The notes under the pieces: model-generated
What the model was told of the DNA's origin: nothing
Database searches by the model: none
Seen by the model: only the letters and a program-made list of their open reading frames with translations
Assembly (NCBI GenBank): GCA_019637895.1
Contig: JAHBUU010000009.1
Coordinates: 1-36,535, forward strand
Direction: 5' to 3'
Length of the DNA stretch: 36,535 nucleotides
Source of the DNA: Pseudobdellovibrionaceae bacterium
GTDB lineage: Bacteria > Bdellovibrionota > Bdellovibrionia > Bdellovibrionales > Bdellovibrionaceae
Shown here: positions 25,726-33,945 of the stretch, one piece after another
Layout: each line of letters opens with the position of its first letter
Numbering within the stretch: position 1 is the stretch's first letter
Program-made: the position numbers and the translations under genes

Positions 25726-27611
25726 GATCCTTCTTCGCGCTTCGAAATGCCAATGGGAAATGGAATGTGATTGTCCTATCGGCGGCTCGAGTGCTCGTGG
25801 CCCTGATCCTTGCCTTTCTCATCTTTCAGATCCGTCTCGATTATCTGGAGTCGATCCTTTACGACGCCCGCATGAGACTCCGCCCGGCTCCGGCCGCCAG
25901 CGGGCACATCGAGACGGTTCTCATCAACCTCAAGACCATCGAAGCCCTCAAGGGCGCCCCTGGGTTCGCCGAACACGATCTGTTCCTGCAAAGACTGGCC
26001 TCGGTCGAACCGAAAGCCATCGTCTATGACATGAGCATTCTGTCGCTCCGAGGAGACGGCGCCGAGCAGGCCCGGTTCCTTCAGACGGCCGAACGAATCC
26101 CTCAACTGATTTTCTTGACCGATCAGCTTGAAATGAAGGGCGAAGAGCCCCTGAAAATGCCGCCGCCCTTTCAAAACCTGCGTTTGCAGTCCGGACCCAA
26201 GAGTAGCGACAGCTCGAATTTCGCGAAGGACAGCGTGACCCGTCGATTCCTGATCCGCTACCAGGATCAGGTGATCTCGGATGTCAGCCTCGCTCGACTG
26301 TTTCGGCCCAATCTGGGGAATGCCGATCCCATCCGGGGTCAGTTCGATTTTCTGGGAACGGATCAAGCCTATATCAACTTCCGCCCGCCCGGCAGCTATC
26401 CGGCCTCGCCCTTTGCCGCCGTCATGGAAAAGCGGATGGATCTCGAGACCTTCAGGGACAAAATCGTCATCATCGGCGAGGACACCCAGGTCGCCGAGCG
26501 GGATTATGCCCGCACGCCCTACTCGCGGGATTCGATCGGGATGACCTCGGCCGAAGTTCACGCCAATATCATCGACACCCTTTTGCGCAACGATTCGCCC
26601 CTCAAGTCCCCGCTGTGGTTCGATGCCTTGTGGGCGGCGGCGATCTCGATTCTGACGGTCTATGTGGTGTTCGCCGTCAAACCGGCCCAAGGACTGTTGA
26701 TCCTGCTGGGAACGATGACCGGATTCTCGGTCCTCAGCTTCTTTGCCTTCTGGCTGGGTGGGCTGTGGATGAATATGGCTCACCCCCTGTTGGCCGTTTT
26801 CCTTTGCTACTACTTTCTGATCCCTTACCGCCTGATCATCGAAAACAGATACCGCTGGGAAATCTACCAAAAGCACAAACTTCTTCAGCAGGTGGAAGAG
26901 CTCAAAACCAATTTCATCTCGATGATGTCCCACGACCTGAAAACGCCGATCGCCCGCATCCAGGGCATGACCGACGTGATCGAACGGGATTCGACACCGC
27001 TCTCGACCGACCAACGGGAAGCTCTCGATACGGTCCGCTCGTCCAGCTCGGATCTGTTGAAATTCATCAATGCCATCCTTCAATACGGAAGCATCGAATC
27101 CCAGCACATCCAACTACGACGCGCCTCGAAGGATGTGAATGACCTGATCGATTCCGCCATCAAACAGAACGAGTTTTTGGCCAAGCTCAAACGCATCCAG
27201 ATCAAGACGGAACTCGAACCCCTTTTCCCGATTTCCATCGACCCCGAATTGATTCGTCAGGTCTTTTCGAACCTCATCGAAAATGCCGTCAAGTACAGCC
27301 CCGAAGACACCAAAATTCTGGTCTCGAGCGAGGAACAAGGCGATTTCGTGGTCGTCCAAATCGCCGATCAAGGACCCGGCATCCCTCCGGAAGAACTGCC
27401 GAATCTGTTCATGAAATTCTTTCGCAGTCGTCAGGCCAAGGTCTCTACGGTCAAAGGATCGGGTTTGGGGCTCTATCTGGCTCGGTATTTCACCGAACTC
27501 CACGACGGAACAGTTTCTGTAGAATCTTCGTATGGTCAGGGAACCACGTTTACGGTAAAACTCCCTCTATCCACAGGGGGTTCCGGGCATGTTGAAAGTA
27601 CTCGTCGTTGA
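25722..27611 (+). CDS. CHASE2-domain sensor histidine kinase
   Basis: 629 residues: transmembrane helix about 18-37, a CHASE2 extracytoplasmic sensory domain (about 40-290, with the ILYDARMRLRP entry and a typical IVIIGEDTQVAERDYARTPY end), three further transmembrane helices (about 301-368), a HisKA domain with phospho-acceptor His404 in SHDLKTPI, and an HATPase domain with ENAVKYSP, DQGPGIP and GSGLGLYL. It should sense a periplasmic signal and phosphorylate the downstream regulator, whose gene it overlaps by 23 nt. It lacks a good ribosome binding site of its own, so its translation depends on reading through the 37-residue peptide gene. The ligand is unknown; the modified peptide is an attractive candidate. 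Confidence 0.93.
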   Translation: MRSFFALRNANGKWNVIVLSAARVLVALILAFLIFQIRLDYLESILYDARMRLRPAPAASGHIETVLINLKTIEALKGAPGFAEHDLFLQRLASVEPKAIVYDMSILSLRGDGAEQARFLQTAERIPQLIFLTDQLEMKGEEPLKMPPPFQNLRLQSGPKSSDSSNFAKDSVTRRFLIRYQDQVISDVSLARLFRPNLGNADPIRGQFDFLGTDQAYINFRPPGSYPASPFAAVMEKRMDLETFRDKIVIIGEDTQVAERDYARTPYSRDSIGMTSAEVHANIIDTLLRNDSPLKSPLWFDALWAAAISILTVYVVFAVKPAQGLLILLGTMTGFSVLSFFAFWLGGLWMNMAHPLLAVFLCYYFLIPYRLIIENRYRWEIYQKHKLLQQVEELKTNFISMMSHDLKTPIARIQGMTDVIERDSTPLSTDQREALDTVRSSSSDLLKFINAILQYGSIESQHIQLRRASKDVNDLIDSAIKQNEFLAKLKRIQIKTELEPLFPISIDPELIRQVFSNLIENAVKYSPEDTKILVSSEEQGDFVVVQIADQGPGIPPEELPNLFMKFFRSRQAKVSTVKGSGLGLYLARYFTELHDGTVSVESSYGQGTTFTVKLPLSTGGSGHVESTRR

Positions 27612-29100
27612 CGACGACCAAGGGCTTCGACTTTCCGTCAAATCGGTTCTGACGTCCACGGGTCGCTTCGAAGTCGAAGAGGCTTTCGACGGCATCAACG
27701 CCCTTGAAAAATTCAAAGCTGCCGACCCTCGCCCCAACGTAGTTATTCTCGATGTCGACATGCCGAGAATGAACGGACTCGAAACCCTGCAACAGATCAA
27801 AGAAATCGACCCCGGCGTGATCGTGATCATGCTGACCGCACATGCGTCTTTGGGTGATGCCGTTCAAGCAGTGAAAGACGGCGCCTTCAATTACCTCTCG
27901 AAGCCCGTCACCGCCGAAGACCTGCTCGCTCTGCTTGATCGCGCCCTGCAAGCTCACACCTTGATTTCAAATATCGCAGCATCAGCTCCGGTTATGGTCG
28001 AAGCCGGACGCAAAATCATCGGCAACACCACACAGATGATGAAGGTCTTCAACATCATCCACAAGCTGGCCAAAGTGGAAACACCGGTCCTGATCCGCGG
28101 TGCCTCGGGAACCGGGAAAGAACTGGTCGCAAAGGCCATCCACTTCAACTCGTCACGCAAAGACGGCAAGTTCGTCGCGATCAACTGCTCGGCCATTCCT
28201 GAAAACCTGTTCGAGTCCGAACTCTTTGGACACGAAAAAGGCTCTTTCACCGGCGCCCATGATCGCAAGATCGGAAAATTCCAGTACGCCGAAGGCGGAA
28301 CCTTGTTCCTCGACGAAGTCGGCGACATGCCGGCCCTCATGCAGGTCAAAATTTTGCGCGTCCTCCAGGAAAAGCTGTTCACTCCGGTGGGCTCGAACCG
28401 GGAAATCCAGTCCAACGTGCGCATCATCGCCGCGACCAATCGCCCTCTCGAAGAGATGATCAAGAACGGTAGCTTCCGCGAGGATCTATTCTATCGCCTG
28501 AATGTCGTTCCGATCTTTTTGCCCAGTCTCGCGGAACGCAAAGACGACATCGAGCGCATGATCCACATCTTCATTCGCAAGTTCAACGAAACCCACCGCC
28601 GTCGTGTGACCGGTGTTTCCGCCGATGCCCTGAACGTGCTTAAAAAGTACTCGTGGCCGGGCAATATCCGTGAACTCGAAAACGTCATCGAGCACTCCTT
28701 CGTTCTCGAATCCGGAAACGTCATCACTTTGGCGTCCTTGCCGGAATCCCTGCTCGAAGCCTGCGGAGTGAATCTGCTGGAGCTTCCGGACCAGGGAACC
28801 TCCGAGCAAATGGAAAGAGCTGTCGAGCCCGTGGGCTTCGAAGGCGGTCGCGATGACCTCGATCTTTCCGGCGATGATGACGAAGAGCTGACCGAGGAAG
28901 GTTCGCTGGATCCGTCCCTCGCGGGCTCCTTGGACTTCAACGCTCAGAAGGAAGCCTTCGAGCGCGAGTTCATCGTCAAAGCCCTGAGGACCTTCAAAGG
29001 CCGAATCAACCAAACAGCCCTTCATGCGAACATCCCGAAAAAGACCCTTCTTCGGAAGATCGAAAAGTACGGCATCATCGCCAAAGATTATTCCGACTAA
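27589..29100 (+). CDS. NtrC-family sigma-54-dependent response regulator
   Basis: 503 residues: receiver domain with phospho-acceptor Asp55 (VILDVDMP), Thr83 and Lys105; sigma-54 AAA+ domain with Walker A GASGTGKE (171-178), GSFTGA (218-223, a permitted variant of the GAFTGA loop that contacts sigma-54), Walker B LFLDEV (239-244) and FREDLFYRL; an acidic linker of about 50 residues (395-450); and a Fis-type helix-turn-helix (about 468-496, NQTALHANIPKKTLLRKIEKYGI-like). It is expected to activate sigma-54 promoters on phosphorylation by the overlapping kinase gene's product. The start is ATG 27589 with AGGGGG upstream. It ends before a clear terminator. Confidence 0.95.
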   Translation: MLKVLVVDDDQGLRLSVKSVLTSTGRFEVEEAFDGINALEKFKAADPRPNVVILDVDMPRMNGLETLQQIKEIDPGVIVIMLTAHASLGDAVQAVKDGAFNYLSKPVTAEDLLALLDRALQAHTLISNIAASAPVMVEAGRKIIGNTTQMMKVFNIIHKLAKVETPVLIRGASGTGKELVAKAIHFNSSRKDGKFVAINCSAIPENLFESELFGHEKGSFTGAHDRKIGKFQYAEGGTLFLDEVGDMPALMQVKILRVLQEKLFTPVGSNREIQSNVRIIAATNRPLEEMIKNGSFREDLFYRLNVVPIFLPSLAERKDDIERMIHIFIRKFNETHRRRVTGVSADALNVLKKYSWPGNIRELENVIEHSFVLESGNVITLASLPESLLEACGVNLLELPDQGTSEQMERAVEPVGFEGGRDDLDLSGDDDEELTEEGSLDPSLAGSLDFNAQKEAFEREFIVKALRTFKGRINQTALHANIPKKTLLRKIEKYGIIAKDYSD

Positions 29101-29101
29101 A

Positions 29102-29151
29102 CGTTTTGCCGGGGCTTTTTGAGAACCCGGCAAACGCAAGGTCTTTTTTTT
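29102..29151 (+). terminator. Intrinsic terminator of the radical SAM-peptide-kinase-regulator operon
   Basis: Stem CGTTTtGCCGGG/CCCGGCAAACG (one bulged T) with a 12-nt loop, followed after a few bases by eight T residues (29144-29151). It starts right after the stop codon of the response regulator gene. Confidence 0.85.
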
Positions 29152-29244
29152 CGTTCCGCCGCGCTTCAACTCCATGTAACTCGAAGGTCTTCGGCTCTCA
29201 GCCATTGACTCCACGAAAGGGCTGCTCTTAAGTTTCAAATCCCC

Positions 29245-29868
29245 ATGACGATGAATCCACTCCCGCCTCAGGCCTATACGAAAGAGACGCTGCTGCGAGC
29301 CTATCACTGGCTCCAATCGCAAGCGCCGTCGATCCGTGAGATGGCCATCACTCCGGATATCCTCGTCAGCCTGTATCTCAAGGCCTCTCGGGACGGCGAC
29401 CAGTCTCTGGAACGGCCCTCGATTCAGAACTTCAAGACAGAGCTCAAAAATCTGGCGGGCATCATGGGGGAACTCGATGCGCCGTTGGTTCCACAAAAAA
29501 CGGTCACCGAACCAGTGCCTCGGGCCAAAGCCCCGACACCGCCGCCAAGCGTCGATGCTCCCTCGGCAGCCTTTTTCCAAAGCTTTGCCGCCGCTCAATC
29601 GACCCTCCGCGAGGATGAGAGCGTGATGCCGATGCCGCCAACGGCACCTGCTGTCCCCTCGGCAACGCCCCCCTCGATGCCGAGCACCTTTGCCTCCCCA
29701 GCTTCAGCCGCACCAGCCGCTGAACACCAGGGACTTGGCCTGGATGGACGCTCCCTCGAGCTCGTGCGCGAAGTGCGCCGAGATTTCAACCTCTCCTCGG
29801 ATGCGGAAGCCCTGCGAATGCTGATTCAGATCGGATCGGCCAAAGCAAAATCGCTCCTTAAGTCATAA
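29245..29868 (+). CDS. Protein of unknown function with Pro/Ala linker
   Basis: 207 residues, not recognised. An N-terminal helical part (about 1-80, with AYTKETLLRAYHWLQSQ) is joined by a Pro/Ala/Ser-rich linker (about 83-158) to a short C-terminal segment, LELVREVRRDFNLSSDAEAL followed by RMLIQIG, whose spacing resembles the helical part of ribbon-helix-helix DNA-binding domains. That resemblance is weak. There is no convincing ribosome binding site before ATG 29245 (a second ATG follows two codons later), so the start is uncertain and the message could be nearly leaderless. It stands alone between a terminator and lspA. Confidence 0.6.
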   Translation: MTMNPLPPQAYTKETLLRAYHWLQSQAPSIREMAITPDILVSLYLKASRDGDQSLERPSIQNFKTELKNLAGIMGELDAPLVPQKTVTEPVPRAKAPTPPPSVDAPSAAFFQSFAAAQSTLREDESVMPMPPTAPAVPSATPPSMPSTFASPASAAPAAEHQGLGLDGRSLELVREVRRDFNLSSDAEALRMLIQIGSAKAKSLLKS

Positions 29869-29984
29869 GCTGGCGAAATCGTCCTGCTTTTCGCGAATAT
29901 CATCTCTCGTACACTGGAATTAGCGCTTAAACATTGATAGGGTTTTGGACTGAACCGACCTGATTCGTCCAAAGGAGCCCGTGC

Positions 29985-30494
29985 GTGAAAAAGAAGTATC
30001 TTTTTTTGATGGTGATTACCGGCCTCCTGGTCGCCATCGATCAACTGGTCAAGCTGTACATCCACACCCAGTTCCGCCTCGGCGAATCCGTCCCCGTGAT
30101 CTCGGGCTTCTTCAATTTGACCTATGTCAGAAACTTCGGGGCTGCCTTTGGTTTTTTGGCCGAAAGCCACCCTTCGTTCCGTGAGATTTTCTTTCTGACC
30201 ATGCCACCCCTCGCCCTGCTGATCATTCTCTTGATCCTCAGAGGGGTGAACGACAAGGACACGAAACAGATCGTGGCGCTCTCGAGCATCTTCGGAGGCG
30301 CCATCGGCAACTACATCGATCGCCTGCGCTTCCGTTACGTCATCGACTTCCTGGACTTTCATCTCGGAGGACGCTGGAGCTGGCCCGCCTTCAACATCGC
30401 GGATGCGGCGATCGTCGGCGGAGTGATCCTGCTCTTGATCCTGATGTTCTTCGAAAAGCCAGCCCCACGGGAAGCCGCCGAACAAAAGTCCTGA
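29985..30494 (+). CDS. lspA: Lipoprotein signal peptidase LspA
   Basis: 169-residue inner-membrane aspartyl peptidase that removes the signal peptide from diacylglyceryl-modified prolipoproteins. It has four transmembrane helices and the family motifs: [10 protein letters not shown] (Asn50), [18 protein letters not shown] with catalytic Asp121, and FNIADAAI with catalytic Asp140. The start is GTG 29985 with AAAGGAG 7 nt upstream. The chain is complete. It would serve the five lipoproteins encoded in this window, though it is not in an operon with any of them. Confidence 0.97.
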   Translation: MKKKYLFLMVITGLLVAIDQLVKLYIHTQFRLGESVPVISGFFNLTYVRNFGAAFGFLAESHPSFREIFFLTMPPLALLIILLILRGVNDKDTKQIVALSSIFGGAIGNYIDRLRFRYVIDFLDFHLGGRWSWPAFNIADAAIVGGVILLLILMFFEKPAPREAAEQKS

Positions 30495-30634
30495 TTAAAA
30501 CTCAGGCAGTTCGGGGCACTCTGCAACGACCGCGCCCCTCTGAAGTCCCTGATTTTCGGGTTTTTTCCGGACCTTCATCCCGGGTCATCACGCTTTTTCT
30601 CTCTCGCAAGCGACGACATTCAGGACCTTTGTCC

Positions 30635-30694
30635 ACAAAAAATGTTGTTACAAACTGACCACAAAAAAGACGCTGACACTCTGTAAACAAAAAA
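30635..30694 (+). promoter_or_regulatory. Three ACAAAAAA repeats at exact 26-bp intervals
   Basis: ACAAAAAA occurs at 30635-30642, 30661-30668 and 30687-30694. The copies are 26 bp apart (about 2.5 helical turns) and end 55 bp before the candidate sigma-54 promoter at 30749. They lie near -141 to -82 from its predicted start. They may be binding sites for a sigma-54 activator or a bent-DNA segment that helps looping. The rest of the 319-bp gap 30495-30813 holds no gene I can support. Confidence 0.45.
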
Positions 30695-30748
30695 CATTCC
30701 ATTTTTTTGCGCGGCTTCCGCCTCAGTTCGCGACGACGATTTTTTCCG

Positions 30749-30765
30749 TTGGCACGGGCTTCGCT
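30749..30765 (+). promoter_or_regulatory. Candidate sigma-54 promoter of the vWA lipoprotein gene
   Basis: TTGGCACGGGCTTCGCT matches YTGGCACGrNNNTTGCW with a perfect -24 box, the exact GG-N10-GC spacing, and one mismatch (TCGC for TTGC) in the -12 box. The predicted start near 30776 gives a 38-nt leader to ATG 30814. One base differs from the site at 16362-16378. Confidence 0.7.
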
Positions 30766-30773
30766 TTTCCCTT

Positions 30774-30789
30774 CTTTTGACATCAAAAG
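30774..30789 (+). promoter_or_regulatory. Palindrome at the predicted transcription start
   Basis: CTTTTGA-CA-TCAAAAG is a perfect 7-bp inverted repeat that covers the predicted start site of the sigma-54 promoter at 30749. It could be an operator or a 5'-end hairpin in the mRNA. Confidence 0.35.
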
Positions 30790-30813
30790 TTTTTTTGAAC
30801 GGGAGTCTTTTGT

Positions 30814-32319
30814 ATGCGCTTCACACTTCTTCTCATGACTTTGGTCTGGTTGACGGCCTGCAACTCGGTGCACTTCACACCTGTCGATCCGGTGAACCAA
30901 CCGTCAGCCGTCGTTCCCCAACCGGAACGTCCTTTGTGCGTGGACGGCGAGATCACCTGGGCCGGCGGAGTCGAAACACAAGTTCGTTGCGACGAACCTT
31001 GCTGGGACGGTTCCTACCTGCAGTGCGAAGCTCGCCAGGAAAAAGAAATGATCTGCGCGGACAACCAGATCCAAGACACGGGCCGGACCCGAATCACGTT
31101 CATTGGCAATCCTATTGGCGCTTGCCCGGTGAAACCGGTTCCTCCCGTTCCTCCAACCCCGCAACCAGTCGTCTGTATCGAAGGACAAACTCGCTGGATC
31201 GCCGGAGGTTCTGGCACAGCCCAGTGCCCAAGCGCCTGCTGGGATGGATCCTTCGTTCGTTGTCAGACCACTCTCGAAAAACAACAAGTTTGCAGAAGCA
31301 ACGCCTATCAAGACAACGGCCAGACCCGCGTGGCCAGCGTCGGCGCCCCTGTCGCTTCTTGTCCGGTGAAACCGGTCTACAGAGATGTCAGCGAAAGCTT
31401 CACGGCTCCTGGCCCAGGAAAAGCCGACATCCTCGTGATTCTGGATACCACACCCTCGATGGACAACGACCTCAACAAGCTCGCGCCCCGTCTTGGAAAG
31501 CTGACTGAGCACCTGAAAGACGTCGACTGGAAAGTCGCTGTCACCAATGCTGGCGCCCGAGATGGTGAATGGTTCCGTTCGGGACACTTGAACGGAAAAT
31601 TCATGGTCTTTGAACGCGATATCGTTAAAAAGAGAACGGTTCTGGGCCCCAAAGAGCAGGCCGATTATTACTTCCAATACACGGTTGGCCGTGGAAAGAA
31701 CGAAGGAGCAGATCGCTGCGAAATCCAGCCCTTCTGCATGAGCCGTCGCCCCGAGCCCATGGCGGCAATGATGGCGGCGATCAATCAACGCGGCACCAAG
31801 AACACCCAAGGCTTCTTCCGCAAAGATGCTTGGTTGGTTCCCCTGATCATCACGGACGCCGATGAAAATGAGTACGGCGATAACACCGCGACTCAACCTT
31901 CAGAAGCCACCGGTCACTTTGCCCGCCATCTGGGCGGATTGATGAAGGGACTCGTTGCCTTTGGGATCACCATCAAGCCCGGCGACAAGGCCTGCTTGGA
32001 TGCCAACAACAAAGGACTGCTGAACGGCGGCGCCAAATACGCGACCCTTTTGAATCACTTCTTTGCGCTGACCGAAGGGAAGAGCATCAGCCTGTGCGAT
32101 GCCGACTTCGGCCCCGGCCTGAAAGAGATCAGCGAAGCGGTCCGTGAGAAGATGTCCTTCATCGAAATCAGGCATGTCCCGGCCACCGCGAAAGTCGAAG
32201 TCGTCGTGACTCCGAAAACCGATGCGACCTGGAAACTGCAAGGACATCGGATCGTTTTCTCGAAACCGCTTCCTGCGAACGCCAAAGTTCAGGTGAAGTA
32301 TCAAATCAAAGCGAACTGA
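30814..32319 (+). CDS. von Willebrand A-like lipoprotein with duplicated Cys-rich module
   Basis: 501 residues. Lipobox LTAC gives Cys16, with Asn at +2. Two Cys-rich modules follow (about 41-108 and 120-187). Each has six Cys, and every Cys of the second lies exactly 79 residues after its partner (42/121, 59/138, 63/142, 71/150, 81/160, 104/183). Shared motifs are CWDGS and ACPVKP/SCPVKP. From about 203 there is a vWA-like domain, ADILVILDTTPSMDND, where DTTPS is a near-canonical MIDAS (Thr for the first Ser); LIITDADENEYGD later fits its acidic loop. Such domains mediate metal-dependent protein binding, so a surface adhesion or scaffold role is plausible. GGGAG precedes the ATG. Likely monocistronic. 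Confidence 0.8.
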   Translation: MRFTLLLMTLVWLTACNSVHFTPVDPVNQPSAVVPQPERPLCVDGEITWAGGVETQVRCDEPCWDGSYLQCEARQEKEMICADNQIQDTGRTRITFIGNPIGACPVKPVPPVPPTPQPVVCIEGQTRWIAGGSGTAQCPSACWDGSFVRCQTTLEKQQVCRSNAYQDNGQTRVASVGAPVASCPVKPVYRDVSESFTAPGPGKADILVILDTTPSMDNDLNKLAPRLGKLTEHLKDVDWKVAVTNAGARDGEWFRSGHLNGKFMVFERDIVKKRTVLGPKEQADYYFQYTVGRGKNEGADRCEIQPFCMSRRPEPMAAMMAAINQRGTKNTQGFFRKDAWLVPLIITDADENEYGDNTATQPSEATGHFARHLGGLMKGLVAFGITIKPGDKACLDANNKGLLNGGAKYATLLNHFFALTEGKSISLCDADFGPGLKEISEAVREKMSFIEIRHVPATAKVEVVVTPKTDATWKLQGHRIVFSKPLPANAKVQVKYQIKAN

Positions 32320-32342
32320 ACGTTCGCTTTGCTCAAGCAAAG
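32308..32342. terminator. Overlapping hairpins between convergent genes
   Basis: A perfect 9-bp stem AAAGCGAAC/GTTCGCTTT with loop TGAAC (32308-32330) overlaps a 6-bp stem CTTTGC/GCAAAG with loop TCAA (32327-32342). They lie at the junction of the convergent 30814 and 32333 genes and could act as a weak bidirectional terminator; only short T-runs follow. Confidence 0.4.
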
Positions 32343-33766
32343 AAATAGTGGAAGGAAGGCTGAGTCTCTCGACGATGGCCTTCCACGTAGAAAAGGCAGA
32401 TGACCTCTGTCTTGATGCCTTTTTTAACGTTGAACACGGTGAGATCCGAATTCTCGACGATTTGATGCAAACCGCGTCCGGCCCCGCCCTTGCCCGCATG
32501 TTCAGGCAATTCTTCACGCCCCTGATAACAACGATCCAGGTATTTCAGGATGATGTCTTTGGTCAGGGAACCGAATGGATCCGTCACCGAGACTGCCAGA
32601 AACACGCCATCACTGGCATATCGCAAGGTCGACTGCAGATGACTTTCAAGAACGATTTCGGTTCGACGTGAAAGATGATTGTAAAGCGATCGCCCCTGCG
32701 AATCCGTTGGCGCATCGTAGATTGCATTCATCAATAGCTCTTCAGAAACCGTATTCACCCGATCCAAAATTGTCGTACGCACGCCCATTTTTTTGAAATA
32801 GGCGGCCATCTCCTCGCGAAGACCCTCGCGGTCCGTGCTGGCCTTCACGATCTTCGATTGGATATCCACACCCCAGGTCAGGTACTTTTCAAGGCCGAAC
32901 AGATCCTTGCCTAAAACCTTGGTGAGCGTCGTCAGAATGGTCCGGATGGTGAAGTGCCGATCCTCGGGCTCTCTCGTCATCATATAGTCGATGAAACCCA
33001 TTTGCTGCATTTGAGCCAGATTCTGAGAAACGTCTTTCGTCATCATCATGACGAGACGACCTGGATATTTCTGTTCACGAGCATGCTCGAGAAGACCCAG
33101 GCAAGTTTCATCGGCGACGACGGCATCATAGGCCTTCTCATTCAGCTGGCGCTTGGCCTCTTCGGGATCGTTGGAGGTATCGAGCTGAACGCCCGTGCTG
33201 CCAAGAGCCATCTTTGCCAAAGCCAACTGCTTTTTGTCGAGTTCGACCAAGAGAACGTTCTTGGGACCGGCTTTGTCCAAGGCCATTTGTGCCTGATGAA
33301 GTTCCCGGTTCGCGATCTCGAAGAGACGGGCTTTTTCGTTCGTCTTGATCAAACGATCCGCAAGGATCGTCGAGTAGATTCGATACAACAGATGCAGGAA
33401 GTGTTCTTTCTCGGAGCTTGGCACATGAGCGAAGTTTTCGGTTCGAATGTGGAAGCAATCCAGATCCTCGGCGGCCCGAATCGTCGTGGAAACCGGACGT
33501 CCGGTCACAACACTCATCTCTCCGATGACCTCACCCTTGTTTTGCAAAAGCGCCACAACTTCGCCCGCCAGAAGGACCTCGGCATGTCCCGTGCGAATGA
33601 AGTAAAGACTGCTGTTCGGATCCCCTTCTTTAAGAACGGTCGAACCCTTGGAAAACCGGGCGGTTTCAACGATGGTTGCGATCTGCAAAAGCAGATCGTC
33701 GGGAAAGGCCTGAAAGAAAGAATAGGCCTTGAGCTCTTTCGCAATATCAACAGGATGCAACTTCAT
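32333..33766 (-). CDS. CNBD / receiver-like / GHKL-ATPase regulatory protein
   Basis: 477 residues with three apparent domains. Residues about 12-135 form a cyclic-nucleotide-binding domain (GEMSVVTGRPVSTTIRA as its phosphate-binding cassette, with an atypical Arg context). Residues about 168-285 look like a degenerate receiver (VLLVELDKKQ, YDAVVAD with Asp219). Residues about 335-462 resemble a GHKL ATPase of the anti-sigma/RsbW-like kind: SEELLMNAIYDAP (Asn347), VTDPFGSL (Asp396) and GKGGAGRGL. No HisKA domain is visible. This suggests a soluble nucleotide-responsive switch or protein kinase. AAAGGCGG precedes ATG 33766. Divergent from lgt. The receiver assignment is the least secure. Confidence 0.75.
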   Translation of the reverse strand: MKLHPVDIAKELKAYSFFQAFPDDLLLQIATIVETARFSKGSTVLKEGDPNSSLYFIRTGHAEVLLAGEVVALLQNKGEVIGEMSVVTGRPVSTTIRAAEDLDCFHIRTENFAHVPSSEKEHFLHLLYRIYSTILADRLIKTNEKARLFEIANRELHQAQMALDKAGPKNVLLVELDKKQLALAKMALGSTGVQLDTSNDPEEAKRQLNEKAYDAVVADETCLGLLEHAREQKYPGRLVMMMTKDVSQNLAQMQQMGFIDYMMTREPEDRHFTIRTILTTLTKVLGKDLFGLEKYLTWGVDIQSKIVKASTDREGLREEMAAYFKKMGVRTTILDRVNTVSEELLMNAIYDAPTDSQGRSLYNHLSRRTEIVLESHLQSTLRYASDGVFLAVSVTDPFGSLTKDIILKYLDRCYQGREELPEHAGKGGAGRGLHQIVENSDLTVFNVKKGIKTEVICLFYVEGHRRETQPSFHYFFA

Positions 33767-33945
33767 AGCCGCCTTTCCAGTTCAAATACTGACTTCGCCA
33801 AATGACTTTGACCAGCCTCGTCTTTGATGGACGTGACGACGCTTAAAAAAATGGTCCAACGTCCAAGAATTCCGTATGCTGTTTATGACCGCGAAGGAAC
33901 GTGTCAGGCCGAGGCCCACGAACTCCCGCAGAAAGGAACGAGCTC

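Noticed and set aside
30537-30572. Possible lspA terminator around CCCTGATTTTCGGGTTTTTT
   Set aside because: The stem is only three base pairs despite the T-run; too weak to annotate.
30502-30900. 132-codon minus-strand open frame in the lspA to vWA gap
   Set aside because: It is rich in Arg/Lys/Glu with no domain, overlaps the start of a real gene and the promoter, and looks like a chance frame.
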